Positions 46,054 through 55,850 of a stretch of 64,000 nt of DNA are shown piece after piece (position 1 is the stretch's first letter; each line of letters begins with the position of its first letter). Below the pieces are notes generated by a model. The model saw only the letters and a list, made by a program, of their open reading frames with translations. It made no database searches and was not told the origin of the DNA. The position numbers and the translations under genes are program-made. The DNA is from Hormiphora californensis (lineage: Eukaryota; Ctenophora; Tentaculata; Cydippida; Pleurobrachiidae). The stretch is taken from the NCBI GenBank assembly GCA_020137815.1, contig CM035359.1, forward strand, positions 6,939,968 through 7,003,967, given 5' to 3'.

Positions 46054-47170
46054 TTTAAAAAAATCATTAGTTTATTATGAGTTTTGCGGGAATTGGACAC
46101 GGGTCGCCTGCTTCAGAGTCGGAGCTGCTAACCGTTGCACCATGGAAGAGGTGCTACTTTTACAATTCAAGAGTCTATATATCGCGCGCGACTTGTAAAG
46201 CCGCGCGAGTTGGAGTCAGAATCAACAAGTATGGAGTCGGAAGAGTGAGAGTCATTTTATATGGAGTCTAAATACTGGTGACGTCACGCACATTATAAAG
46301 GGGGTAGGGGGAGATCATGGAGCCGCCTGGAGTGTCTTTTCACCATTCAAATGCATCCTTCTCTCTTAGGTCTTATTTGACAAGTTACTAGCGCTGACAA
46401 GGGCCATGATATGTTTACAAGGCAAGGCGCTGACAAGGGCCATGATATGTTTACAAGGCAAGGCGCTGACAAGGGCCATGATATGTTTACAAGGCAAGGC
46501 GCTGACAAGGGCCATGATATGTTTACAAGGCAAGATAACCAGATAAATTTCAGTTTATATACGTACGAGTGGACAGGACCTCGCAAAAGAGACGTCGGCA
46601 ATCAGATATACAGCTTTGTGTGAGCTCTAACGATACATTGTTTGATGTTAAGGTCAAACTGTGTGAACGACTAGCTATCGCCCCTGCTGATCAAGAAATC
46701 AGGTAATGTATGACGTCATAACAAATCTGTGATGTTAGTAAATTGCGTGGTAATCATTGCCTAATAACTATTATAAAATAGGGTGGTAATTTGACGTCAT
46801 TTCGAAATTTACGAGTTACATCTGACTACGTCATGATGTTGTTGAACTTGTCACTATACACCGTGTATTAAATGTGATGCAGATCTTTAAAATTTTAATA
46901 ACTTTAAATCTGCCATTTACATTTAAATCTGCCATCAGCCGGCTCCTTAAAAAGTCACATTCATTGCACTGTGTCTAATACCTAGTACCCCACAGTACGA
47001 AAAAAGGCACGGTACTAAAGGAGGGGATGATAGGAGACCTAGGGATAGAGCCAGGGTGTCTCCTGTATCTGGAGCAACATACTGTAACTGGGGAACTGAC
47101 GGAGGGAGGGACAGATACACAGGAAAGGGGCTTCACTGGGACATTCCTGACACAGTACAACACGGTGTAA
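40377..47170 (+). CDS. USP48: USP48-like ubiquitin carboxyl-terminal hydrolase
   Basis: Cysteine protease of the USP family that removes ubiquitin. Main exons: 40377-40451, 40633-40727, 40982-41155, then exons starting near 41276, 41484, 41668, 41968, 42170, 42405, 42646, 43427, 44175, 44387, 44722, 45472, 45750, about 46545 and 46988. The USP domain has the Cys box (LKNLGATCYLNSLLQ), a QQDAVEFGELL box, zinc-binding Cys pairs (CLSCK, CSSCHKLSR) and the His box (NKESGHYVAVMRD), with Asp in LYNDDQV. One or more DUSP-type domains follow (for example DGWWWVAKEDIKNFRRIV). A C-terminal ubiquitin-like fold (VKVKLCERLAIAPADQEI ... IGDLGIEPGCLLYL) ends with GFTGTF, the human USP48-like tail. All catalytic residues are present. 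Splice junctions carry several tandem arrays and introns hold mobile elements. Confidence 0.9.
41800..41967 (+). repeat. Array of acceptor-like units ending at a USP48 exon
   Basis: About five units of the kind ACTCCATTATATTCCATCAC + CCTTTAC. The last unit ends CATATCACCCTTTAG|GTGCAG, so the true acceptor is the final array member with C changed to G. Confidence 0.75.
42825..43310 (+). repeat. Tandem array of exon end plus donor in USP48
   Basis: The coding end GAGTTCATAACACTCAAACA...ATACTAGAG|GT of exon 42646-42854 is repeated with a 32-bp period at 42825, 42857, 42889, 42921, 42953 and 42985. It then passes into about six longer units (about 50 bp, adding TTACAGTGCTGAGAGGTAGG) that keep AAATACTAGAGGTGAGT. 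Each unit keeps AGAG|GTGAGT, a near-consensus donor. Confidence 0.95.
44604..44680. repeat. Diverged copy of the multi-hairpin element
   Basis: AGCCCGC-TTGCTT-GCGGGCT, a degraded GTGCGC-TAC-GCG(T)GC stem, a decayed third stem and GTGAC-TGC-GTCAC occur in the same order as at 25972-26043, ending with the same GTCACCAAATT. It lies in a USP48 intron. Confidence 0.6.
45095..45375. mobile_element. Single arm of a foldback element (relative of 51880-52820)
   Basis: AGCGTCCTCGCATTAGTGGG, AAGTCTCTATCTCATCTGG, GGCTATAGCCACTTAGGAAT and CTTTTAAGCTCTATCT follow in the same order as one arm of the 0.94 kb palindrome at 51880-52820, but the opposite arm is absent. It lies in a USP48 intron. Confidence 0.8.
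45625..45722. mobile_element. hAT-type MITE, right-truncated, in USP48 intron
   Basis: Left end CAGGAACCGACCGAACCAG is intact; the right TIR is lost after ACTTGTT. The E-box reads GTCAAGTGAC (one change). The CCAAT boxes are kept. Confidence 0.8.
45955..46535. repeat. Region bounded by inverted 36-bp satellite units
   Basis: Two copies of ATCATGGCCCTTGTCAGCGC at about 45955-46012 are inverted relative to four tandem copies of a 36-bp unit GCGCTGACAAGGGCCATGAT (plus ATGTTTACAAGGCAAG) at 46392-46535. Between them lie a GA microsatellite and a tRNA-Gln-like sequence. All is inside a USP48 intron; the frames crossing it are not coding. Confidence 0.75.
46078..46150 (-). pseudogene. tRNA-Gln(CTG)-like sequence, degraded
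   Basis: On the minus strand, CTTCCATGGTGCAACGGTTA (A-box-like, typical of tRNA-Gln) is followed by an anticodon-loop-like ACTCTGAA and a TCCAATTCCCG box B remnant at the right spacing. The anticodon stem and acceptor ends do not pair well. It is probably a tRNA-derived repeat or pseudogene rather than a working tRNA. Confidence 0.55.
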
Positions 47171-47644
47171 TTTGTTAAATTTAATAGTTCACTAAATAGC
47201 CACCACACTTATTGAACTGTTGTTTCTCGTTAGGTATCAACTTAAATCATTAACAAACACTCATTACCCACAACAAAATACATTGTATGAACATTGTTGT
47301 AACTTGTAATTAACAAAGTGTTTTTAAGTTTTAATAACGATATGTTTTATCAGGAATAATTATTACACACACACATTATTACTTATATTATTATGTTTTA
47401 CACAAAGTTATGTTAATTACTTATTTGACGTACAAGAGAACTGTTGGATTTCTACATGGTTTCAAAGTATATGTAACATCAAATCGTTTTCTCTTGTTCA
47501 ACCCCCTTCCTAAGAACTACCCCCAATATGTTTTTAAGGTCTGTACACATGATGTCCCACGAGGGGACACCAATCATCAGTAATACCCAACAACATATTA
47601 TATTATATTAACTCGAACTCCTCTGCTTAGCACACAACACTACT
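47171..47644. other. Intergenic: USP48 3' end to clathrin light chain start
   Basis: A-T-rich with no recognised gene; holds the USP48 3' UTR and the presumed clathrin light chain promoter. Confidence 0.5.
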
Positions 47645-50504
47645 ATGGCATTCTTTGATGAGGACCCCGCTGCCGACTTCATGGCCAGAGAACAAGAGAG
47701 TATTGGGGATGTCCTTGGATCTGATAACTTTGAAATGATCAGTGGGGGTGTTCCTACCTCCGACCAGACCCTCGGTAAGTTGATAATAATTAAATTAATT
47801 AATTAAATGGGAGTGCGGGGATTAGTTCGATATAATATGTTGCAGTAGGTAGTGGAACTTGCTCGTAGTTTAGTTAGGCATTATAAATGGGATGGGGGTT
47901 GAAACAAAAGCACCCGATTTGAGTGTGCTGATTATGAGTGTGTAACAGCTAACAAAGCCTGACAGAGCTATAATACCCTAGGAATGATATATAATACCAG
48001 TAGTAAGCCCCTCTCTATGATATCACTAGATCATTGCTATTGGGTATCACTCACATTGTTATAGTGCCCACCCAAGTTGCTTTGTGTGCCAGTTTGTGTG
48101 CCAGTTTGTGAGCTGAGTTATCAAGGATCACTGTGTGTGTGTTGGCATGATGAATATATTCATTACCTTTCATGTCTAAGTAATTACTTTGACCTGTGTG
48201 TTGATCTAGCTAAACGACAGTTCCAATATAATATCTTGTTATTTATTTTCTCCAATACCACGTTGTCCCAAATCATGGGACACCTTAACTTGTCCGTCCC
48301 ACTTGTCCCTGTCCAACTTGTCCCTGTCCCACTTGTCCCTGTCCCACTTGTCCCTGTCACGTGTTAAACGCTACAGATTTTCTCGACGAAGCCCAACCTG
48401 CTGCTGCACCACCTGGAGATTTTCCTGGCACCGCCTCCCCGGCTATACCTGACACCGCCTCCCCTGCTATAATACCTGACACCCATGCTATACCTGATGA
48501 CATGTTCCCGCCATCTATTGATGACATTGTTGGGGAGCCCCCTGCTGTGTCACCATTTGGCACAGGTCGGCAGCCCCCCTATTGTTGTACTGTGCAGCAT
48601 CTAATATATTGCAGCATCGCGAGCAGGAACCGACCGAATCAGGAAATACTGGTCCCTGATTGGCTGATAACCAGTCACGCGACCTAAATAACGAGTTCTG
48701 ATTGTTTACTTGTTTCGGTCGGTTCCTGATCGCGAGGGACGGGTGTGAGAGCTAGATCTGAGTTCTCATCACCCACCGTCCATCCCCTGAATCCTAATAA
48801 TAATGCATGGGAATTAAACAGATTTTAAATTCCGGGTACAAACTGAGCATGCTTTTTAACTAAACAACCCTGAGGTTTTGTGCGTGATTTGATTCCAAAA
48901 AGGGCTGCTGTGAATCGTGAATCATGTTTAAACCTTCCCTCCTCCCCTTTCTACTTTCAACCATTTCAGATTTCATTGATGACGCCCCAGCTGCCGCCCC
49001 TGTGGAACCTGCCATATTCGCACAAGCAGAACCTGCCATATTCGCACCTGCGGAGCCTGCTGTCTTTGCACCTGTGGAACCTGCTGTACCTGTAGTTGAG
49101 GACAAGTTCAGTGCACTGAGCGAGGCTGCTGAACCTGAGAGCATCAGGTATTGGAAATAGAACCTGCCAGATGCCAGAGACATGTTATCATATTATTTGA
49201 CTACCAGCTACATATAATCCAGACCCCAGTTTAATATGTTCATATTCCAGGTTGTGGAAGCAGAAACAAGCTGAGGAGATTGCAGCCAGGGACGCGGAGG
49301 CAGAGGCCAAGGCTGCTGAATGGAAGGCCGAGGCTGCCAAGGAACTTGAAAACTGGCATGCAAAGCAGAATGATGTGAGTTAGGCACAACCTTGTACAGG
49401 ATACAAACGGTGTTGTGAGTTAGACACATGCAATGTACAGGGTACAAAAGGTGGATGTTGAGATCTAGGGGTTCTGTTAGCACTGCAGTACCCCCGGCCC
49501 CTCCCCTCCCCCCTAGCACTGCATTACCCCCCTCCCCGCAGTACTAATATGTATTAATGTGTCTGCAGGTGTTTGAGAAGACCAAGGCTGGTAACAGGGA
49601 GGCCCAGGAGCAGTTCCTGAAGGACAATGTAGAAGAGACAAAACCTGGGCAACAGTGGGAGAGAATCTGCCGACTGTGCGACTTTAACCCCAAGAGCAAC
49701 AGGTATAATAGTTAGGGGTTAACTGTTACCATGGTATTACAGTTACCATAGTTACCATGGTAATACTGGGTGTTCATTTTGGATCTTTACAAGCGTTGGC
49801 CTTCACCCAGAAAAAAGTTGACAAGATCAGGTCATGAAACTTCATACTTGGACCATTCTATACCCTCATTCAAGGTTCCTGGGGGTTTTGGAGCTCTAGC
49901 ACCCCGGGAAGTGTGTTTTTGGCATCAAAACTACGAGAAGGAATTTTTTGCTGGTGCTGAGACTTTGCTAAAATGTTTTTTGGGTATTTTCTATGTCAAT
50001 CCTAAAGTTTCATAGAGATTGGATGTGTTTTTCGGACTCAAAATTTCGATACAAGTGGCTGGAAAGGCTCGAAAACAGCTCAAAAACGGCTAAAATTGAG
50101 TCTTTCCAGCCACTTTTTACGAAATTTTGAGTCTGAAAAACAAATCCAATCTCTATGAAACTTTAGGATTGACATAGAAAATACCCAAAAAACATTTTAG
50201 CAAAGTCTCAGCACCAGCAAAAAATTCCTTCTGGTAGTTTTGATGCCAAAAACACACTTCCCGGGGTGCTAGAGCTCCAAACCCCCCAGGAACCTTGAAT
50301 GAGGGTATAGAATAGTCCAAGTATGAAGTTTCATGACCTAATCTTATCAACTTTTTTCTGGGTGAAGCCCAACGCTTGTAAAGATCCAAAATGAACACCC
50401 TGTACAAGTTGCTAACACAAGTTATTTTCAGGAACAGTAAGGATACGACTCGAATGAAGTCCATCTTCCTTCAACTAAAACAGAACCCTCTTATCCGAGC
50501 TTAG
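47645..50504 (+). CDS. CLTA: Clathrin light chain
   Basis: Binds clathrin heavy chain and regulates triskelion assembly in coated vesicles. Six exons (47645-47774, 48377-48565, 48970-49147, 49251-49374, 49569-49702, 50432-50504) join in frame to 275 aa. The N-terminus reads MAFFDEDPAADFMAREQ. The acidic-to-proline N-terminal part has Pro/Ala repeats (EPAIFAPAEPAVFAP), longer than usual. The heavy-chain-binding helix is IRLWKQKQAEEIAARDAEAE. The conserved C-terminus is GQQWERICRLCDFNPKSNR...MKSIFLQLKQNPLIRA. One gene serves for vertebrate CLTA/CLTB, so the symbol is a family label. Introns hold a foldback element and a hAT MITE. Confidence 0.95.
48624..48728. mobile_element. hAT-type MITE in clathrin light chain intron (TSD ATCGCGAG)
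   Basis: Full-length copy with CAGGAACCGACCGAATCAGG at the left, TTTCGGTCGGTTCCTG at the right, and the 8-bp duplication ATCGCGAG on both sides. E-box reads GTCACGCGAC (one change). Confidence 0.95.
49769..50402. mobile_element. ~634-bp foldback element in clathrin light chain intron 5
   Basis: A nearly perfect inverted repeat. The outer ends are GGGTGTTCATTTTGGATC and its complement. The arms are about 300 bp with a short AAAACAGCTCAAAAACGGC centre. The two arms give near-identical open frames on opposite strands (about 49770-50015 and 50153-50464), which is a by-product of the palindrome. No transposase recognised. Confidence 0.9.
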
Positions 50505-50559
50505 AGCTCTTTCAATGGGGACATTTAGAGCACGGTTGATCGTGATGTATTGTGAGAAA

Positions 50560-50668
50560 CAGGAACCGACCGAATCAGGAAATACTGGTCCCTGATTGGC
50601 TGATAACCAGTCACGTGACCTAAATAACGAGTTATGATTGGTTGTTTACTTGTTTCGGTCGGTTCCTG
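50560..50668. mobile_element. hAT-type MITE downstream of clathrin light chain (TSD GTGAGAAA)
   Basis: Full-length copy flanked by GTGAGAAA on both sides, termini CAGGAACCGACCGAATCAGG and TTTCGGTCGGTTCCTG, intact GTCACGTGAC and CCAAT boxes. It lies 56 bp after the stop codon, so probably in the 3' UTR or just beyond. Confidence 0.95.
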
Positions 50669-51113
50669 GTGAGAAAGTTTAGAGAAAATTCTAAACAGAG
50701 AGAGAATATTAGCTTCTTTATTTTACAAAATGTATTCTCCATTTCTTACGTATCTTAGCTAACGTGTTTTGTTGCTAAGTACATGCTAGTATTATAATCT
50801 TAGTTTCTGTCGTCACATGTAAAATGCCAGGCAAATATTAAATGTGTAAATGGTGTGTGTGTTTTATTGACCGTATATTGATTCGTTGAGATTTGTGTGT
50901 TTTGATTCTTGCCCCCCCCCCCCTCATAATCCATTTAGAGTATGAGCTAACTGGCTCTAGTGATTATTCACTGACTCCTAACCTCTCGCTCACGGTACCA
51001 TTTGAGCCAGGCATCACGAAAGTGATTTGCAGTGCGAGGTACAGCAAAACCAACCAACCAACCTCTCTCGCTCACTCTATAGTATAAGATGTAAGCTACC
51101 ACATTATAACACT

Positions 51114-54100
51114 ATGAATGGAGATGCCACGGAGACTGAGGCGGGCCAGCAACCCTCACCCTCGGGCGGGGAAGAGGACGACAAGAGGCTGGAGGTGAGA
51201 ACTGGGAGGGTGTTATGAGATATATCTTGAGAGACTAATTCAGCTCATACCGACCACTTTATATAGTTTATTCCTACATTGCAACAATAATGTAAAGCAA
51301 TACAACACATTGTTTTCTTTCAGAAGTTCATGGGTAGAAAAGAAAGAAGGCGGAGTAGCTTGAACAAGCCACTACTGGGTGACTATTTAGGAGCCCGGAG
51401 TAACAGCAAAATGCAGGCAATTATCAGGTATAATATTGTTGGATATATATATACCGCGAGTGCACATATCACTCCCGCTCCGCGCGACCATTTGCACGGT
51501 GAAATATGCACTCTGCTTCCGCGGGAGCGTGCAGATATAGGGGTAGCGGGATATAAGTAAGAACAGTGTCCCCTCAGTGTTTTTACACCTTATTCACACA
51601 CAAACACACAGAATATGACTGACACAGTGCCAAGCGACACAGAATCTGTCAAATTACACTCACTCTCCCTCTTTCTCTCACTAATTATCCCCTTATCATG
51701 TTTTGTTGTTCACTATTTCCAAGAATTCCAATCTCCCTCTCTCGTATCTCTCTCTTTATCCCTCTCTTCTTTTCACTGTTAAAACTGTCAAAACTTGGTC
51801 CCCTTGTGTGTAAAAGGTGTAGTAGTGTATCTGTGTATTTTTGTGTTAGTAAGGTGATAAACTAGGAACACCACAAACAAAATTGTTACAAAGGATTTCC
51901 ACCTCAAATGTACTCCTAAGGGTCCCCTCTATCGATTCCAACCAATGCTCATATTTGCTCAGGGGTGCTAAGGCCTCATTTCCGGGTGGGCGTGGTACCT
52001 GTATTTTCAGCCTGAGGCCAAAACCATAAATACCCTTAAAATAGGAGTAGAGACTAAACTGAGGGCACTAAAATGATCAGCGTCCTCGAATTAGTGGGGG
52101 TAGGTGCTAAAATTAAGTCTCTATCTCATCTGGTTAATTAGATAATTGGATAATTAGTTTTGCGCATAACCTTTTTTGGCTATATGGCTATAGCCACTTA
52201 GGAATGGTTAAGAGACTTTTCATTGGTGCCATTTTGTAGGCAAAGCGAAATTATGGGGGGTCGAAGTCGGACTTTTAAGCTCTATCTTTAACCGTTTAGC
52301 CGTTATTTGGCTTTAACGGTGTTCAAAATTGGGCTTTTTACCGTATTTTGCTCATTTGGAGCATCTTAAAAGCCAAATAACGGCTAAACGGTTGAAGATA
52401 GAGCTTAAAAGTCCGATGTCGACCCCCCATAATTTCGCTTTGCCTACAAAATGGCACCAATGAAAAGTCTCTTAACCATTCCTAAGTGGCTATAGCCATA
52501 TAGCCAAAAAACGGTTATGCACAAAACTAATTATCCAATTATCTAATTAACCAGATGAGATAGATACTTAATTTTAGCACCTACCCCCACTAATTCAACG
52601 ACGCTGATCATTTTAGTGCCCTCAGTTTTGTCTCTACTCCTATTTTAAGGGTATTTATGGTTTTGGCCTCAGGCTGAAAATACAGGTACCACGCCCACCC
52701 GGAAATGAGGCCTTAGCACCCCTGAGCAAATATGAGCATTGGTTGGAATCGATAGAGGGGACCCTTAGGAGTACGTTTCAGGTGGAAATCCTTTGTAACA
52801 AATTTTTTTCTGGTTGGAGCTAAAATCTTAGTTAAATCCCCTTACTATGTAGTTTTGCTTAGTTTGTACCTTGTTTTGTCACATCTCTCTGTGTGTAATC
52901 ACCCAAAATTATGATTGTTTTGCTTGTCATGTGTTTTCTCGCGGAATATATACTCAATAACGTCCTGCACGGCATGTGCAAGCGCTCCTATATCGCACTC
53001 GTTTCACTCGTGCAATATAATAGGTGTGAAATGCACTCCAGCTTCGCTGTCGTGCATTTCACCTCCATATACGCTCTGCAGTGCAGAGCGTATATGGCGC
53101 GCTTGCACTGCGTGCAGAACGTTATGTACTATATATACCATGAGGTAGTGCCAGTATATATTATGGTGTTCACTGTTCAGTATCCCTCATCTTGACTGGA
53201 AACAGTGCCAATTCTCTACCTCCCTCTAGTAAGCATGACGAGAAGGAGGTGCTATTTGCTGATGTAGTTGTGAAGATGAACAGGAGATGTAAACTACAAG
53301 AGAGGATATTGTTATTGACAGAGAGATCCCTATACAACATAGACCCTACCTCCATGAAGGCAAAGAGAAGGTTTGATGACTGGACTGATACTGATGTGGA
53401 CTGTGTGGACGAATTGTACAGACAGCTGACACTGAGTTAGACAGGGGACAGACAACAGACACTGAATTAGACAGACAGACAACAGACAGGGTACAGACAA
53501 CAGGACACTGCAGTCTGACATTAAAAGGTTACTCTCCCTCTCAGGATAGGGTTAATGGATATCTCGTGTGTCAAGATGAGTGGTTTACAAGACAACTTCT
53601 TTGTCATCTGTGTGCCCTCTGAATACGACTACCTATTCGTCAGCAGGTCAGTTGATAGCTTGTTATATGTTCTAACCCTCCCTTTACATCGCGAAACAGG
53701 GTCTAGCTAGGCAAGGTGATAGCCACAATGAGACGGCATAGTGATAGGGTCATTGCGTACTAAACTACCAATATCTATTTCATGTTCTACCCCCTTCACC
53801 AGTAAGAAAATAGAGATATGCCTACAACTGAGAAGGCAGTACCAGTACGTTAAGAGTGGTCAAGTTCTTCCAATAGAATTCAAAAACACGTAAGTATCCC
53901 TCCGTCTGGTGTTATTGTTTGTCGTCATAATCTCTGCTGAACAGAGATTATGATGACGTCCTGTCTTTATCTATTCGTTGTGTATCTACATTCCTCTCAT
54001 ACAACATAGGCCAGCCACGAATGTGACCGCAAACTAACGTCTGTCTATGAATAGTTATCGTTTGCTGTATTCGTATTGATAGGGCCGGTTTGACTATACT

Positions 54101-54507
54101 TCATTTTCTACACAATTGTCGTCTCAGGTTAGAGTATAAAGTTGATAGTGGCGTGGTAAGGGAGGTACGATTTACCAAAGAAACAGGTATTATATCATCT
54201 ATGCATTTAGGTATTCCTTATCAAGATTGCCAATTCTGAACATGCTTCCAATTACCCCACACTCCTTTATTATTGGTTGCAAGTCCTGATACCCCGCCAC
54301 TGCCCCTTCCTACGATGTGTTGATGATGTAGCGCGCGAGGACTTTGTAACGCGCAGATATCACTCCTTTTCGCGCATCTCATCTCACCTTACACACTCTG
54401 TGATGCAGCAAGTGTGTATTTTGGGTGTGTATAAATCCGTGTAATGTGACGTCATGTATGTTTCAGACGGGGTTGCCACGCAGGTACTGGACAGGAAGAA
54501 GGCGTGA
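51114..54507 (+). CDS. Small protein consisting of a class-I myosin TH1 tail domain
   Basis: Seven exons (51114-51194, 51324-51427, 53230-53370, 53545-53646, 53803-53889, 54128-54186, 54467-54507) close in frame to 204 aa. A short polar N-terminus (MNGDATETEAGQQ) is followed by a TH1-type sequence: GRKERRRSSLNKPLLGDYLG, VLFADVVVKMNRRCKLQERI, LLLTERSLYNID, DISCVKMSGLQDNFFVI, PIEFKNTLEYKV, and a basic end VLDRKKA. TH1 domains bind acidic phospholipids at membranes in myosin I. No motor, IQ or SH3 part is present and the gene upstream is clathrin light chain, so it appears to be a TH1-only protein. Intron 2 holds a large palindromic element. Confidence 0.8.
51880..52820. mobile_element. ~0.94 kb foldback element in the TH1-gene intron
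   Basis: Two arms of about 450 bp in inverted orientation, from AATTGTTACAAAGGATTTCC to GGAAATCCTTTGTAACAAAT. The centre, near 52340, is a short loop (GGGCTTTTTACCGTATTTTGC). No coding frame. The arm includes AGCGTCCTCGAATTAGTGGG, shared with the single-arm copy at 45095-45375. Confidence 0.9.
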
Positions 54508-54639
54508 ATATATTCAATATGAACTTGTTGTTGTTAGTGATACGTTTTCTTCGTCTCAGTTTTGCTATGAGCTTTTGGCAGGTCCCCAATATGTATAGTG
54601 ATTACCAAATAGAGACAAAGAGAGCATCTAGAAAGAGAC

Positions 54640-54725
<86 letters not shown>

Positions 54726-54975
54726 AGAGAGTGAGAGAGAGAGAGAAATACAGTTAATGGTTGGCTTACGTGCCCACTGCAAGTGTGAGTTTGACAATTC
54801 AATTGTGTCTCTCTTTTTCTGTTATACACATTGCACCCTTGTTAGAACATTACATCTACACTGTGAATACACGCACAGTTATAAAGAAATAGAACACATT
54901 TGAGAATGGGAAACTAATAATCTCACACGAGAGAGAGAGCTGTATTACATGAAGAGATTCACACGGAGAGAGATC

Positions 54976-55033
<58 letters not shown>

Positions 55034-55568
55034 CAGTGTGATCTAGGGAGAGGCAGAGAGAACAGTAGTACAACATGTATTGTACTGACGTATGTCATAA
55101 CGCGTACAGAGAGGGAGGGAGAGTGTGTGTGTAATTGAATGACAATGGCTGCTGTACACGCGGCCTATTTAACACTTCTCTAGCAGACATGCTCTCTCCT
55201 TTCCTACAATTGTGTGTTGTACATCGTTGCAGTAGAAATACGTTTAACATAGTTTAACGAAAAAGTAGACGATATTATTTATAAGATTAGTTTACGTTTA
55301 TTTTTGTTGAGCAAATATATATATATTTAGATTTAGAGTCTATGTATTCTTTATTTGATCTGGTGAAAGTGTAACTTGAATAAAATGTTTGTTTATTTTT
55401 CATTTTCTCTGGCAAGTTGCCATGATTTTTACATATTACCGAGTTTGTTACAACTCAGTATATTATTGTATTTGCACACAGCTTTTATGTCACATGTCTA
55501 TCCAAAATGATAATATATCGAGAGTTTTGATATGCAGTTTGTGTGGTTGTGTGTGTGTTGGTGTGTGT

Positions 55569-55624
<56 letters not shown>

Positions 55625-55850
55625 AATCTATCGTCAAAGAAAATATATTTTAAATCCACCTGTGAGCGTTTGATGTTGACTTTTTCTAAGTGCACCGAAT
55701 CAAAGAATTTGAATCAATCACTCCCACCCACATTCCCCAACTCTCTAAGTTCTAACTCTCCCTCCCCTAACCCCCTCCCTCTTTCTAACTCTCCCCCCTC
55801 CCTCTTTCTAACTCTCTTGTAACCCTAATTACCCTGTGTAGCGCTAAACA
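54508..55850. other. Intergenic, microsatellite-rich
   Basis: GA tracts at about 54640-54745 and 54976-55026, a GT/GTGA tract at about 55545-55625, and a CTCCCTCTTTCTAA repeat at about 55735-55815. No gene seen; NDFIP promoter expected at the end. Confidence 0.6.

Noticed and set aside
49770-50464. Two related short proteins (about 81 and 103 aa)
   Set aside because: They are the two arms of one palindromic element read on opposite strands.
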